Part shown: in pieces, positions 51,591-62,335 of the stretch
How positions within the stretch are numbered: position 1 is the stretch's first letter
Layout of the letters: the number at the start of each line of letters is the position of its first letter
Assembly (NCBI RefSeq): GCF_016595675.1
Contig: NZ_JAENJH010000002.1
Span: 930,001-994,000 of the forward strand
From: Prauserella cavernicola
GTDB taxonomy: Bacteria > Actinomycetota > Actinomycetes > Mycobacteriales > Pseudonocardiaceae
Reading direction: 5' to 3'
Length of the DNA: 64,000 bases
Program-made: the position numbers and the translations under genes
The notes under the pieces: model-generated
Database searches by the model: none
What the model was told of the DNA's origin: nothing
What the model saw: the letters and a program-made list of their open reading frames with translations, nothing else

Positions 51591-52635
51591 GAAACTGCTC
51601 CGCTGGGAGTCGATCCTCCTGCTGCTGTGCATCCTCGTGTTCGTGTGGGGCTCGGCGAGCACCCCGGGTTTCGCGGAGACCGACAACGTCAGCTTCCTGC
51701 TGCTTGACTACACCGAGGTGGCGCTGCTCGCGCTGGCGTTGCTGCCGATCATCCTCACCGGCGAGATCGACCTGTCCGTGGCGTCGGTGCTCGGCTTCTG
51801 CTCCGCGCTCACCGGTGTGCTGTGGGACGCCGGGATGTCGTTCGAGACCATCGTGCCGCTCGTGCTCGTCGCGGGTGCGGTGCTCGGCTCGCTCAACGCG
51901 ACGCTGATCGTGAGGTTCGGCCTGCCCGCGCTCGCGGTCACCATCGGCACGCTCGGCCTCTACCGGGGGCTGGCGTACGTGGTGCTGGGCGACGGTGCGG
52001 TCACGGGCTTTCCCGACACCTACCGTCCGATCGCGACGGACACGATCCCCGGCACGTTCCTGCCCTACTCGACGCTCGTGGTGCTGGTACTCGGGATCCT
52101 CGTCGCCGTGGTCGTGCACTACACCCCGATCGGCCGATCGCTGTACGCCATCGGGCTCGGCGAGCAGACCGCGCGGTTCTCCGGGATCCGGGTGCAGCGC
52201 ATCAAGTTCGTGCTCTACATCGTGTCGGGCATCCTGTGCGCGCTCGCCTCGCTGGTCTACACGCTGCGCTACAACAGCGCCCGCGCCGACAACGCCAACG
52301 GCCTCGAGTTGATCGCCGTGGCGGCCGTGCTGCTCGGCGGAGTGTCGATCTTCGGCGGCAAGGGCACGGTCGTCGGTGTCGCGAGCGCCCTGCTGCTGAT
52401 GGCGGGGCTGCGCAACGTGCTGTTCCTCAACGACGTGACCAACGAGATCCAGAACGTGATCAACGGCCTGCTGCTGATCATCTCCGTGCTGGTGCCGGTG
52501 GTCGCGAACCTGGTGCGCAGGCGGCGGTCCCCGGCCGCCGTGGGGATACCGGAGCCACCACCGCAGGAAACCCTGCCAGACCCCGTGGGGGCGACCGCCG
52601 CCTCCCACGCCACCCCCGAGGAGGACCAACGATGA
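51583..52635 (+). CDS. rhaQ: Rhamnose ABC importer, permease 2
   Basis: 350 residues from GTG 51583, overlapping the first permease by eight bases. It has the same RbsC-type core (LTGEIDLSVASVLG, then AIGLGEQTARFSGI). The C-terminus has a Pro-rich cytoplasmic tail after about residue 300. Two different permeases per importer is usual for rhamnose systems. Confidence 0.92.
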   Translation: MREKLLRWESILLLLCILVFVWGSASTPGFAETDNVSFLLLDYTEVALLALALLPIILTGEIDLSVASVLGFCSALTGVLWDAGMSFETIVPLVLVAGAVLGSLNATLIVRFGLPALAVTIGTLGLYRGLAYVVLGDGAVTGFPDTYRPIATDTIPGTFLPYSTLVVLVLGILVAVVVHYTPIGRSLYAIGLGEQTARFSGIRVQRIKFVLYIVSGILCALASLVYTLRYNSARADNANGLELIAVAAVLLGGVSIFGGKGTVVGVASALLLMAGLRNVLFLNDVTNEIQNVINGLLLIISVLVPVVANLVRRRRSPAAVGIPEPPPQETLPDPVGATAASHATPEEDQR

Positions 52636-53720
52636 TCCACCACCGAAGGAGCGGGAAGCGGGCTCTGCTCGCGCTGACCAGCATCGGCCTCGCGGCCACG
52701 CTGGTGGCCGGTTGCGGCGGCACGACCAAGGACAACGCCGAGTCCGGCAGCGGCTCAGGGCCGAACGCCGACAAGGTGGCCGACCCCGACGCGCCGATCA
52801 AGGAGGGCCTGCAGATCGCCTTCCTGCCCAAGGAGATCGACAACCCGTACGAGAACATCGTCGACGAGGGCGGCATCTCGGCTGTCGAGGAGCTCAAGGG
52901 CAGTGGCAAGGAGGTCGGCCCGTCCGACGCGTCGGCGTCGTCGCAGGTCTCCTACATCAACACCCTGGTGCAGCAGAACCAGGACGCCATCGTGATCGCG
53001 GCCAACGACCCCAACGCCGTGGCGCCCGCGCTCAAGGAGGCGATGGACAAGGGCATCGCGGTGGTCAGCTACGACTCCGACGCCGCGGTGGACGCCCGCC
53101 AGGTGTTCGTCAACCAGGCCGACTCGGAGTCGATCGGCCGCTCGCAGATCCAGATGGTGTCCGAGCAGATCGGCGGCAAGGGCAAAATCGCGATCCTGTC
53201 CGCGACGCCGAACGCGACGAACCAGAACACCTGGATCGAGTTCATGAAGGACGAGCTGAAGAAGCCGGAATACTCCGACATCGAGTTGGTCACCACGGCC
53301 TACGGCGACGACGACGACCAGAAGTCGTTCCAGGAGACCCAGGCGCTGCTCAGCTCCACCCCGGACCTCAAGGCGATCGTCTCGCCCACCACGGTGGGCA
53401 TCGCGGCGGCCGCGCGTTACATCTCCTCGTCGCCGTACAAGGGCAAGGTGGTGCTCACCGGGCTCGGCACGCCGAACCAGATGCGCCAGTTCATCAAGGA
53501 CGGCACGGTGAAGGAGTTCGCGCTGTGGGACCCGGAGCAGCTGGGCTACCTGGCCGGCTACGCCGCGGCGGCGCTGGCCTCGGGCCAGATCACCGGCAAG
53601 GAGGGCGAGGTCCTCAAGGCGGGCGAGCTCGGTGAGCGCGAGATCGGCAAGAACGGCGAGATCATCCTCGGCCCGCCGACGACGTTCAACGCCGACAACA
53701 TCGACGACTTCGACTTCTGA
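52632..53720 (+). CDS. rhaS: Rhamnose-binding lipoprotein
   Basis: 362 residues from ATG 52632, overlapping the permease stop, with GAGGAGGA upstream. The lipobox is LVAGC. The RbsB-like fold begins LQIAFLPKEIDNPYENIVDEGG and has the later VSPTTVGIAAAARYI part found in rhamnose and autoinducer-2 binding proteins. It delivers the sugar to the importer outside the membrane. Confidence 0.92.
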   Translation: MIHHRRSGKRALLALTSIGLAATLVAGCGGTTKDNAESGSGSGPNADKVADPDAPIKEGLQIAFLPKEIDNPYENIVDEGGISAVEELKGSGKEVGPSDASASSQVSYINTLVQQNQDAIVIAANDPNAVAPALKEAMDKGIAVVSYDSDAAVDARQVFVNQADSESIGRSQIQMVSEQIGGKGKIAILSATPNATNQNTWIEFMKDELKKPEYSDIELVTTAYGDDDDQKSFQETQALLSSTPDLKAIVSPTTVGIAAAARYISSSPYKGKVVLTGLGTPNQMRQFIKDGTVKEFALWDPEQLGYLAGYAAAALASGQITGKEGEVLKAGELGEREIGKNGEIILGPPTTFNADNIDDFDF

Positions 53721-54049
53721 TGGCCACCGGATCTCGGCGTGTCTGCTTCCTGCTCAGGGTGAAGCCGGACCGCATGGAGGAGTACCGGCGGCGGCACGCC
53801 GAGGTCTGGCCGGAGATGCGGGCGGCGTTGCGGGAGACCGGCTGGGGCAACTACTCGTTGTTCCTCGCCCCGGACGGTCTGCTCGTCGGTTACTTCGAGA
53901 CCGACGACCTCGACGCCGCACGCGACGGCATGGCAGCACGGGAAGTCAACGCGAGGTGGCAGGCCGAGATGGCCGAGTTCTTCGAGGACCTCGACGGCGC
54001 ACCTGACGAGGGCATGGTGCCGCTCGCCGAGGTCTTTCATCTCGACTGA
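53720..54049 (+). CDS. rhaM: L-rhamnose mutarotase
   Basis: 109 residues from ATG 53720, sharing a base with the rhaS stop. The family pattern is plain: [20 protein letters not shown] at the start, [20 protein letters not shown] in the middle and a final FHLD. It interconverts alpha and beta rhamnopyranose so that the isomerase gets the right form. It lies directly before rhaI, as expected. Confidence 0.95.
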   Translation: MATGSRRVCFLLRVKPDRMEEYRRRHAEVWPEMRAALRETGWGNYSLFLAPDGLLVGYFETDDLDAARDGMAAREVNARWQAEMAEFFEDLDGAPDEGMVPLAEVFHLD

Positions 54050-54074
54050 TCCACACCACAAGAGGGAGGGCTCC

Positions 54075-55241
54075 ATGTCCGACTACTCCGCCGTCAAGGC
54101 AGCACTGCGCAGGCAGCACATCGAGACCCCCTCGTGGGCCTTCGGCAACTCCGGCACGCGGTTCAAGGTGTTCGAGCAGGAGGGTGTTCCGCGCGACGCC
54201 TACGAGAAGATCGCCGACGCGGCGACGGTGCACCGCTTCACCGGCGTCGCGCCGAGCGTGGCCGTGCACATCCCGTGGGACCGGGTCGACGACTACTCCG
54301 GGCTCGCCAAGCACGCCGAGGACCTGGGGGTTCGGCTCGGCGCCGTGAACCCCAACGTGTTCCAGGAGGACGAGTACCGGCTTGGCAGCGTCTGCAATCC
54401 CGATCCGGCGGTGCGCAAGAAGGCGGTCGCGCACCTGCTGGAGTGCGTCGACATCATGGACGCCATCGGTTCGCGCGATCTGTCGGTCTGGCTGGCCGAC
54501 GGGCTGAACTACCCGGGACAGGACTCCATCGCCGACCGGCAGGCGCGGCTGGAGGAGGCGCTGGCCGCGGTGTACGAGCGGCTGGGCGAGAACCAGCGGA
54601 TGCTGCTGGAGTACAAGTTCTTCGAGCCGGCCTTCTACGCCACCGACGTGCCCGACTGGGGCACCAGCTACGCGCACTGTGTCGAGCTCGGTGACAAGGC
54701 GCAGGTGCTCGTGGACACCGGCCACCACGCGCCGGGCACCAACATCGAGTTCATCGTCGCGTTCCTGTTGCGCAAGCACCGGCTCGGCGGCTTCCACTTC
54801 AACTCGCGGTTCTACGCCGACGACGACCTGATGGTGGGCGCGGCCGATCCGTACCAGCTCTTCCGGATCATGGTGGAGATCGTGCTCGGCGGCGGACTGG
54901 ACTCGGCGAGCGGCGTGGCGTTCATGCTCGACCAGTGCCACAACATCGAGCCGAAGATCCCGGCGCTGATCCGTTCGGTGCAGAACGTGCAGGAGGCGAC
55001 GGCCAAGGCGCTGCTGGTCGACGTCGACGCCCTGCGGTCGGCACAGCGCGACGGGGACGTGCTGGGCGCCAACGGGGTGCTCACCGACGCGTTCGCCACG
55101 GACGTGCGCCCGCTGCTCGCCGAGCTGCGCGAGGAGATGGGGCTCGACCCCGATCCGATCGCCGCCTACCGGCGCTCAGGGTATGCGGAACGGATCGTCG
55201 CCGAGCGGGTCGGCGGCGCGGCGGCCGGCTGGGGAGCATGA
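54075..55241 (+). CDS. rhaI: L-rhamnose isomerase
   Basis: 388 residues from ATG 54075, with AGGGAGGG upstream. It resembles the RhaI type from Pseudomonas and rhizobia, not E. coli RhaA. The metal ligands lie in LLEYKFFEP (Glu), LVDTGHH (Asp, His) and [12 protein letters not shown] (Asp). It converts rhamnose to rhamnulose using Mn or similar metals. It overlaps the start of the aldolase/dehydrogenase gene. Confidence 0.94.
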   Translation: MSDYSAVKAALRRQHIETPSWAFGNSGTRFKVFEQEGVPRDAYEKIADAATVHRFTGVAPSVAVHIPWDRVDDYSGLAKHAEDLGVRLGAVNPNVFQEDEYRLGSVCNPDPAVRKKAVAHLLECVDIMDAIGSRDLSVWLADGLNYPGQDSIADRQARLEEALAAVYERLGENQRMLLEYKFFEPAFYATDVPDWGTSYAHCVELGDKAQVLVDTGHHAPGTNIEFIVAFLLRKHRLGGFHFNSRFYADDDLMVGAADPYQLFRIMVEIVLGGGLDSASGVAFMLDQCHNIEPKIPALIRSVQNVQEATAKALLVDVDALRSAQRDGDVLGANGVLTDAFATDVRPLLAELREEMGLDPDPIAAYRRSGYAERIVAERVGGAAAGWGA

Positions 55242-57280
55242 GCATGACCGAGAGGGCCGTGACCGATCTGCTCGCGCGCTCGCACGCGCTCGGAGCCGAT
55301 CGGCGCAACACGAACTACGCGGGCGGCAACACCTCCGCGAAGGCCACCACGACGGACCCGGTGACCGATTCCGACGTGGAACTGATGTGGGTCAAGGGAT
55401 CCGGCGGCGACCTCGGCACCCTGACCGAGCCGGGACTCGCGGTGCTGCGGCTCGACCGCATGCGCGCGCTCGTGGACGTCTACCCGGGCGAGGACCGCGA
55501 GGACGAGATGGTGGCGGCGTTCGACTTCTGCCTGCACGGCAAGGGCGGCGCGGCGCCGAGCATCGACACGGCGATGCACGGACTCGTCGACGCGCCGCAC
55601 GTCGACCACCTGCACCCGGACTCGGGCATCGCCATCGCCACGGCGGTGGACGGCGAGGAGCTGACCCGCAAGGCGTTCGGCGACCGCGTGGTCTGGGTGC
55701 CGTGGCGGCGGCCCGGGTTCCAGCTCGGACTGGACATCGCCGCGATCAAGGCGGCGAACCCGCAGGCCATCGGCTGTGTGCTCGGCGGGCACGGCATCAC
55801 GGCGTGGGGCGCGACGAGCGAGCAGTGCCAGGCGAACTCGCTGGAGATCATCCGCACCGCGGAGGCCTACCTCGCCGAGCACGGCGACCCGGCTCCGTTC
55901 GGCGAGCCGCTGCCGGGCTACGAGGCGCTGCCCGACGAGGAGCGTCGTGCGCGGGCCGCGGCGCTGTTCCCGGTGCTGCGCGGGCTCGCGTCCACCGACT
56001 TGCCGCAGCTGGGCCACTTCACCGACAGCCCCGAGGTGCTGGAGTTCCTCGCCCACGCCAAGCACCCCGCGCTCGCCGCGCTCGGCACGTCGTGCCCAGA
56101 CCACTTCCTGCGCACCAAGGTCTCGCCGCTGGTGGTGGATCTGCCGGGCACCGCGCCGGTGGAGGACGTGCTGGCGCGGGTCAGGCAGCTGCACGCGAGC
56201 TACCGCGAGGACTACGCCGCCTACTACCAGCGGCACGCGAGCGCTGACTCGCCGCCGATGCGCGGCGCCGACCCGGCGATCGTGCTGGTGCCCGGTGTCG
56301 GGATGTTCAGTTTCGGCAGGGACAAGCAGACCGCGCGCGTGGCGGGCGAGTTCTACGTCAACGCCATCAACGTGATGCGCGGCGCCGAGTCGGTGTCGAC
56401 CTACGCACCCATCGCGGAGTCGGAGAAGTTCCGCATCGAGTACTGGGAGCTTGAGGAGGCCAAGCTGCGGCGGATGCCGAAGCCCAAGCCCCTCGCCACG
56501 CGCATCGCGCTGGTGACCGGCGGCGGCTCGGGCATCGGCAAGGCCATCGCGCTGCGGCTGGCCGCCGAGGGCGCGTGCGTGGCCGTGGCCGACCGCGACC
56601 TGGCCGCGGCCACCGCGGTCGCCGACGAGATCGGCACTACCGACCGGGCCGTCGCGGTGGCGGTGGACGTCACCGACGAGGACGGCATCGCCTGGGCGGT
56701 CGCGGCGACCTCGCTGGCGTTCGGCGGCGTGGACCTGGTGGTGAACAACGCCGGGCTCTCGGTGTCGAAGCCGCTGCTCGAGACCAGCGCGCAGGACTGG
56801 GACCTGCAGCACGACGTGATGGCGCGCGGTTCGTTCCTCGTCTCGCGCGAGGCGGCGAGGGCGATGGTCGCGCAGGGCCTCGGCGGCGACATCGTCTACA
56901 TCGTCAGCAAGAACGGCGTGTTCGCCGGTCCCAACAACATCGCCTACGGTGCGACCAAGGCCGACCAGGCGCACCAGGTGCGGCTGCTCGCGGCGGAGCT
57001 CGGCGAGCACGGCATCCGCGTCAACGGCGTCAACCCCGACGGCGTGGTGCGCGGCTCCGGGATCTTCGCGTCCGGCTGGGGCGCCAAGCGCGCCGCCGTC
57101 TACGGGGTGCCCGAGGAAGAGCTCGGCGCCTTCTACGCCAAGCGCACCCTGCTGGGCAGGGAGGTGCTGCCCGAGCACGTCGCGAACGCCGTGTTCGCGC
57201 TGACCGCGGGCGAGCTCTCCCACACCACCGGCCTGCACGTCCCGGTGGACGCCGGGGTGGCAGCCGCGTTCCTGAGGTGA
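55238..57280 (+). CDS. rhaEW: Bifunctional rhamnulose-1-phosphate aldolase / lactaldehyde dehydrogenase
   Basis: 680 residues from ATG 55238; ATG 55244 is better spaced from GGGGAG and could be the start. Residues 1 to about 415 are a class II aldolase with zinc His in HVDHLHPDS and HGITAWG. From about 420 a short-chain dehydrogenase begins with VTGGGSGIG, with the Tyr/Lys of AYGATKADQ. The first part splits rhamnulose-1-phosphate into dihydroxyacetone phosphate and L-lactaldehyde; the second oxidises the aldehyde to lactate. The fusion is known in actinobacteria and bacilli. Confidence 0.93.
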   Translation: MSMTERAVTDLLARSHALGADRRNTNYAGGNTSAKATTTDPVTDSDVELMWVKGSGGDLGTLTEPGLAVLRLDRMRALVDVYPGEDREDEMVAAFDFCLHGKGGAAPSIDTAMHGLVDAPHVDHLHPDSGIAIATAVDGEELTRKAFGDRVVWVPWRRPGFQLGLDIAAIKAANPQAIGCVLGGHGITAWGATSEQCQANSLEIIRTAEAYLAEHGDPAPFGEPLPGYEALPDEERRARAAALFPVLRGLASTDLPQLGHFTDSPEVLEFLAHAKHPALAALGTSCPDHFLRTKVSPLVVDLPGTAPVEDVLARVRQLHASYREDYAAYYQRHASADSPPMRGADPAIVLVPGVGMFSFGRDKQTARVAGEFYVNAINVMRGAESVSTYAPIAESEKFRIEYWELEEAKLRRMPKPKPLATRIALVTGGGSGIGKAIALRLAAEGACVAVADRDLAAATAVADEIGTTDRAVAVAVDVTDEDGIAWAVAATSLAFGGVDLVVNNAGLSVSKPLLETSAQDWDLQHDVMARGSFLVSREAARAMVAQGLGGDIVYIVSKNGVFAGPNNIAYGATKADQAHQVRLLAAELGEHGIRVNGVNPDGVVRGSGIFASGWGAKRAAVYGVPEEELGAFYAKRTLLGREVLPEHVANAVFALTAGELSHTTGLHVPVDAGVAAAFLR

Positions 57281-57286
57281 GGTGAC

Positions 57287-57341
57287 TGCGGTGAAGGGCA
57301 CCTTTACTGCATTGAACGCAGTAAAGGTGCCCTTCACCGCA
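57287..57341. repeat. 55-bp palindrome, copy 3, inside the rhamnose operon
   Basis: It is base-for-base identical to copy 2 at 21957, with 24-base arms and the centre ATTGAAC. It lies six bases after the aldolase stop and 35 bases before the next start, and so interrupts an otherwise overlapping operon. Confidence 0.93.
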
Positions 57342-57376
57342 GCGGACCGGCTTTTCCTGGGTGAGTGGAGGAGATC

Positions 57377-58792
57377 ATGAGCAAGCGCAGGCCGAAGATC
57401 GGGCTCGTCGCCGGAGGGCTGGGCGCCTACTGGCCCCAGTTCCCCGACCTGCTGCCCACACTGCGGCGGTCCTCGGAGTACGTGAGCCAGCGCATCGCCG
57501 CCCACGGGAACGGTGCCGCCGAGATCGTGGACGTCGGGTTCATCTCCGACGCCCAGGAGGGCGCGGCCGCCGCGGAGAAGCTGCGGGCGGCTGACTGCGA
57601 CCTGATCGTCGGGTTCCTCACGACGTACATGACGGCCACGATGCTCATGCCGATCGCGCAGCGCAGCGGCGCTCCGGTGCTGCTGATCAACCTGCAGCCC
57701 ACCGAGTCGATGGACCACGCGACCGTCGACACCGGACAGTGGCTCGCCTACTGCGGCGCGTGCCCGCTGCCGGAGATGGCGAACACGTTCCGCCGCGCGG
57801 GCGTGGAGTTCCGCAGCGTGTCCGGCTACCTGCGCGACGAGCGCGCCTGGGCCAAGATCGGCGGCTGGATCTCGGCGGCGTCGGTGCGCACGGCGCTGCG
57901 CCACGGCAGGCACGGGCTCATGGGGCACCTCTACCCCGGCATGTACGACGTCTCCACCGACCTCACGATGGTCAGCGCCCACTTCGGCGGGCACGTGGAG
58001 GTGCTGGAGTTCGACGACCTGCGCGTGCGCGTGGAGCAGGTCGGTGACGCCGAGGTGGCCGCCAAGGTCGAGGAGGCGGAGTCGATCTTCGAGCTGGACG
58101 CGTCGGTGAACCGCGAGGACCTGGACTGGGGAGCCAAGGTCGCGGTGGGCCTCGACCGGCTCGTCGCCGACTTCGACCTCGACAGCCTCGCCTACTATCA
58201 CCGCGGGCTCGACGGGGAGACCCACGAGCGGCTCGGCGCGGGGATGATCCTCGGGGCGAGCCTGCTCACCGCGCGCGGCATCCCGGCCGCGGGCGAGTAC
58301 GAGCTGCGCACGAGCCTCGCGATGCTGATCATGGACGTGCTCGGCGCCGGCGGGTCGTTCACTGAGTTGCAGGCGCTCGACTTCGAACGCGGGCACGTCG
58401 AGATGGGTCACGACGGCCCGGCGCACCTGGCGATCAGCGCGAAGAAGCCGCTGCTGCGCGGCCTCGGCGTCTACCACGGCAAACGGGGCTGGGGCGTCTC
58501 GGTCGAGTTCGACGTGGCGCACGGGCCGGTGACGCTGTGCGGCCTCGGCCAGGACCGCGACGGCCGGTACTCGCTGATCGTGTCGGAGGGCGAGGTGGTG
58601 GACGGCCCGCTGATGCGCATCGGCAACACCACGAGCCGCGTCGACTTCGGCCGCGATCCCGGTGAGTGGACCGACGAGTGGTCCGCCAGCGGGGTCGCTC
58701 ATCACTGGGCGCTCGGCGTCGGGCACCGCGCCGTGGAGCTGCGCGCGGTGGCGAGTCTGCTGGGCGTGCCGCTGGTCGAGGTGGGCCGGTGA
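57377..58792 (+). CDS. L-fucose/L-arabinose isomerase-family protein of unknown role
   Basis: 471 residues from ATG 57377, with GGAGGAG just upstream. The fold is that of the AraA/FucI group: a first domain (KIGLVAGGLGAYWPQF to LMHLYPGM-like segments), then a later part with Glu and His in HVEMGHDGPAHLAI that could bind metal. The operon already has rhaI, so a second rhamnose isomerase is not needed. It may work on another deoxy sugar or on the other anomer. It overlaps rhaB by four bases. Confidence 0.8.
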   Translation: MSKRRPKIGLVAGGLGAYWPQFPDLLPTLRRSSEYVSQRIAAHGNGAAEIVDVGFISDAQEGAAAAEKLRAADCDLIVGFLTTYMTATMLMPIAQRSGAPVLLINLQPTESMDHATVDTGQWLAYCGACPLPEMANTFRRAGVEFRSVSGYLRDERAWAKIGGWISAASVRTALRHGRHGLMGHLYPGMYDVSTDLTMVSAHFGGHVEVLEFDDLRVRVEQVGDAEVAAKVEEAESIFELDASVNREDLDWGAKVAVGLDRLVADFDLDSLAYYHRGLDGETHERLGAGMILGASLLTARGIPAAGEYELRTSLAMLIMDVLGAGGSFTELQALDFERGHVEMGHDGPAHLAISAKKPLLRGLGVYHGKRGWGVSVEFDVAHGPVTLCGLGQDRDGRYSLIVSEGEVVDGPLMRIGNTTSRVDFGRDPGEWTDEWSASGVAHHWALGVGHRAVELRAVASLLGVPLVEVGR

Positions 58793-60189
58793 CGGCGTTC
58801 GTCGCCGTCGACCTCGGCGCCACGAGCGGGCGCGTCATGCTCGGCCGGGTGCGCGAGGGGACCATCGACCTCACCGAGATCCGCCGCTTCCCGACCGGTC
58901 CGCGCGAGCGGCCAGGCGGAGGGCTTCGCTGGGACTTCGAGGAGCTGTCCGGCGAGGTCCTCGCGGGCCTGCGCGAGTGCGAGAGCGCGGAGCCGGTGTC
59001 GATCGGCATCGACTCGTGGGCGGTCGACTACGGGCTCGTCGACTCCGACGGCAGGCTCGACGGCGACGTGCGCAGCTACCGCGACCCGCGCACCGAGGGC
59101 ATGGCGCGGCGGCTGCGTGAGCGCGTCGACGACGAGACCCTCTACGGCATCACGGGCCTGCAGTACCTGCCGTTCAACACGATCTACCAGCTGCTCTCCG
59201 AGCCGGAGGGGCGGCTGGAGCACAGGACGATGCTGCTGCTGCCCGACCTGCTCGCCCACCGGCTGACGGGCGAACTCGGCGCCGAGGTGACCAACGCGTC
59301 CACCACCGCGCTGCTCGATGCCACCACGCGCACGTGGTCGGCGGAGCTGGTCGCCAAGGCGGGGCTGCCGCCGGGACTGCTGCCGCCGCTGCGGCAGCCA
59401 GGTGAGCGCATCGGCACCGCTCCCGGTGGTGTGCCGGTGCTGGCCGTCGCCTCGCACGACACGGCATCGGCCGTCGCCGCGGTGCCCGCCTCCGGCGACC
59501 GGTTCGGCTACGTCTCGTGCGGCACGTGGTCGCTGGCGGGGCTCGTCCTTCCCGCTCCCGTGCTGAGCCCGCAGGCGCGGGCCGCGAACTTCACCAACGA
59601 GGCCGGGATCGACGGCACGGTGCGCTTCCTGCGCAACACGATGGGACTGTGGTTGCTCAGCGAGTCGATGAAGGTATGGCGCGCACACGGGCGCGACACT
59701 AGGCTCGACGACGTGCTGACGGCGGCGATGCGGGAACCCGCATTCCGGTCCATTGTGGATGCGGACGACCCGGTTTTCCTGCCACCGGGCGACATGCCCG
59801 CGCGCATCGCACAGGCCTGCAGGGACTCAGGCCAGCCCGTTCCGGAGACACCGCCCCAGGTGGTGCGCACGATCCTGGAGTCGTTGGCACTGGCGCACGC
59901 GAACTCGCTGCGCACCGCGGCCGGGCTCGCCGACCGCGAGCTGGACGTGGTGCACCTGGTCGGCGGTGGCGCGCTCAACGAGCCGCTGTGCCGGCTGACC
60001 GCCGACGCCTGCGGCCTGCCGGTGCTCGCCGGACCGGTGGAGGCCAGCGCGCTCGGCAATGCGTTCGTGCAGGCCAGGGCCGCGGGGGTGCTGGAGGAGG
60101 TGCCGGCCAGCACGCCACTGGCTCGCTACGAACCCGAAGGAGATCCGATGGCCTGGCGCCGCGCCGGGGAACGGGTGGGGCAGGCATGA
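58789..60189 (+). CDS. rhaB: Rhamnulokinase
   Basis: 466 residues from GTG 58789, overlapping the previous stop. The FGGY-kinase start FVAVDLGATSGRVMLG and the motif VSIGIDSWAVDYGLVDSDG are typical of rhamnulokinases, as is the late VHLVGGGALNEPLC. It phosphorylates rhamnulose at C1 for the aldolase. The length is close to that of known RhaB. Confidence 0.94.
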   Translation: MTAFVAVDLGATSGRVMLGRVREGTIDLTEIRRFPTGPRERPGGGLRWDFEELSGEVLAGLRECESAEPVSIGIDSWAVDYGLVDSDGRLDGDVRSYRDPRTEGMARRLRERVDDETLYGITGLQYLPFNTIYQLLSEPEGRLEHRTMLLLPDLLAHRLTGELGAEVTNASTTALLDATTRTWSAELVAKAGLPPGLLPPLRQPGERIGTAPGGVPVLAVASHDTASAVAAVPASGDRFGYVSCGTWSLAGLVLPAPVLSPQARAANFTNEAGIDGTVRFLRNTMGLWLLSESMKVWRAHGRDTRLDDVLTAAMREPAFRSIVDADDPVFLPPGDMPARIAQACRDSGQPVPETPPQVVRTILESLALAHANSLRTAAGLADRELDVVHLVGGGALNEPLCRLTADACGLPVLAGPVEASALGNAFVQARAAGVLEEVPASTPLARYEPEGDPMAWRRAGERVGQA

Positions 60190-60920
60190 GCGCACCGCGC
60201 GTGGCGCTGTTCGCGACCTGTCTCACCGACACGCTCTACCCCGACACCGGCAAGGCCGTGGTCCGCCTGCTGGAACGACTCGGCTGCGACGTCGACTTCC
60301 CGCTCGCGCAGACGTGTTGCGGGCAGATGCACTTCAACACCGGCTACCAGGAACACGCCAAGCCACTGGCCCGCGACTACGCCGAGGTGTTCGGTGGCTA
60401 CGACTACGTGGTGGCGCCCTCGGGCTCCTGCGGCGGCATGGTCCGCGAGATCCACCCGGACCTGTGCGGCACGAGTCCCGCCGTGGAGCGCACCTACGAG
60501 CTGAGCGAGTTCCTGGTCGACGTCCTCGGCCTGACCGATGTCGGCGCGTACTTCCCCCACCGCGTCACCTACCACCCGACGTGTCATTCGCTGCGCATGC
60601 TCGGTGTCGGCGAGAAACCGCTCGACCTGTTGCGTGCTGTGAAGGGCCTCGAGCTGGTGGAGCTGCCACAGGCCGAACAGTGCTGCGGCTTCGGCGGCAC
60701 GTTCGCGCTCAAGAACGCGGAGACCTCCACGGCGATGCTGGCCGACAAGATGCGGTGCGTGCAGGACACCGGAGCGCAGGTGCTCAGCGCTGGCGACAAC
60801 TCGTGCCTCATGCACATCGGCGGCGGACTGTCGCGGCTGCGCACGGGCGTGCAGACGGTGCACCTGGCGGAGATCCTGGCGAGCACGGAGGAGGAGCCAT
60901 GGGCGGCCGCAACCCGGTGA
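60186..60920 (+). CDS. lutA: L-lactate oxidation protein LutA
   Basis: 244 residues from ATG 60186, overlapping the rhaB stop. It has the two CCG-domain clusters CCGQMHF and CCGFGGTF that bind iron-sulfur clusters. With LutB and LutC it forms the complex that oxidises L-lactate to pyruvate. Its place here means lactate from lactaldehyde is used at once. Confidence 0.93.
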   Translation: MSAPRVALFATCLTDTLYPDTGKAVVRLLERLGCDVDFPLAQTCCGQMHFNTGYQEHAKPLARDYAEVFGGYDYVVAPSGSCGGMVREIHPDLCGTSPAVERTYELSEFLVDVLGLTDVGAYFPHRVTYHPTCHSLRMLGVGEKPLDLLRAVKGLELVELPQAEQCCGFGGTFALKNAETSTAMLADKMRCVQDTGAQVLSAGDNSCLMHIGGGLSRLRTGVQTVHLAEILASTEEEPWAAATR

Positions 60921-62335
60921 CCTGGCTGGGGAGCCCGGTGTTCCCCAAGGCCGCGCGTGAGGCGCTGACCGACACGCAGCTGCGCCGCAACCTGCGCAAG
61001 GCCACCACCACGATCCGCACCAAGCGGGCCGGGGTCGTCGCCGAGCTCGACGACTGGGAGCGGCTGCGGGTCGCCGGCGAGGCCGTCAAGGACGACGTGC
61101 TCGCCAACCTCGACACCTACCTGGTGCGACTGGAGGAGGCGGTCACCGCGCGCGGCGGCGTCGTGCACTGGGCGCGCGACGCCGAGGAGGCCAACCGCAT
61201 CGTGCTCGACCTCGTGCGCGCCGAGGGCACCGACGAGGTCGTGAAGGTCAAGTCCATGGCCACCGCCGAGATCGGTCTCAACGAGGCGCTCGAGGCCGGT
61301 GGGGTGAAGGCCGTGGAGACCGACCTCGCGGAGCTGATCGTGCAGCTCGGCGACGACCGGCCCTCGCACATCCTGGTGCCCGCGATCCATCGCAACCGCG
61401 CCGAGATCCGCGACATCTTCCGGAAAAAGATGGCCGAGGAGCCCGCCTCCGACGAGCCGCCCGACCTCGCCGAGGCCGCGCGCAAGCACCTGCGGCGCAA
61501 GTTCCTCTCGGCGAAGGTCGCCATCTCCGGCGCCAACTTCGCGGTCGCCGACACGGGCTCGATCGTGGTGGTGGAGTCCGAGGGCAACGGCCGCATGTGC
61601 CTGACCCTGCCCGAAACGCTGATCACTGTGATGGGTATCGAGAAGCTGGTGCCGAGCTGGCAAGACCTCGAGGTCTTCCTGCAGCTGCTGCCGCGTTCGT
61701 CCACGGCGGAGAGGATGAACCCCTACACCTCGGTGTGGTCCGGAGTGACGCCCGGCGACGGGCCGCGGAAGTTCCATCTGGTGCTGCTGGACAACGGGCG
61801 CACCGCCACCCTCGCCGACGAGGTGGGGCGGCAGGCGCTGCGCTGCATCCGCTGCTCGGCGTGTCTCAACGTGTGCCCGGTGTACGAGCGCACCGGCGGC
61901 CAGGCGTACGGCTCGGTGTACCCGGGTCCGATCGGTGCGATCCTGGCGCCGCAGCTCGTGGACGACCCGCACGACGAGCAAGCGGCGTCGCTGCCGTATG
62001 CCTCGTCGCTGTGCGGCGCCTGCTACGAGGTGTGCCCGGTGCGGATCAACATCCCCGAGGTGCTCACCCACCTGCGCGCGGAAGCCGTGCAGGCCAAGGG
62101 AAAGCGGACTCCCGAGGCGATCGCGATGGCCGCGGCGGCGTGGGTGTTCGGCGACGCGAAGCGGTACGAGGCCGCGCAGAAGGCGGGGTCGCTGTCGCGC
62201 CTGCTCGCCCGCGACGGCCGGATCAAACGACTGCCCGGACCAGGTGCGAAGTGGACGGACTCGCGCGACGCGCCCGCGGTGCCGAAGGAGTCCTTCCGTG
62301 CGTGGTGGAGGAAGAACCGTGTTCAGCGCCCGTGA
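60899..62335 (+). CDS. lutB: L-lactate oxidation protein LutB
   Basis: 478 residues from ATG 60899, with GGAGGAG upstream, overlapping lutA by 22 bases. An N-terminal LUD domain leads to two 4Fe-4S motifs, CIRCSACLNVCPVY and CGACYEVCPV. It passes electrons within the LutABC complex. The length and motifs are as in other LutB/YkgF proteins. Confidence 0.94.
   Translation: MGGRNPVTWLGSPVFPKAAREALTDTQLRRNLRKATTTIRTKRAGVVAELDDWERLRVAGEAVKDDVLANLDTYLVRLEEAVTARGGVVHWARDAEEANRIVLDLVRAEGTDEVVKVKSMATAEIGLNEALEAGGVKAVETDLAELIVQLGDDRPSHILVPAIHRNRAEIRDIFRKKMAEEPASDEPPDLAEAARKHLRRKFLSAKVAISGANFAVADTGSIVVVESEGNGRMCLTLPETLITVMGIEKLVPSWQDLEVFLQLLPRSSTAERMNPYTSVWSGVTPGDGPRKFHLVLLDNGRTATLADEVGRQALRCIRCSACLNVCPVYERTGGQAYGSVYPGPIGAILAPQLVDDPHDEQAASLPYASSLCGACYEVCPVRINIPEVLTHLRAEAVQAKGKRTPEAIAMAAAAWVFGDAKRYEAAQKAGSLSRLLARDGRIKRLPGPGAKWTDSRDAPAVPKESFRAWWRKNRVQRP

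Noticed and set aside
55166-58726. A 1186-codon open frame on the minus strand
   Set aside because: It is the shadow of the rhaEW and isomerase genes in high-GC DNA: His/Arg/Val-rich, with no domain sense, and it even reads through the 55-bp palindrome.
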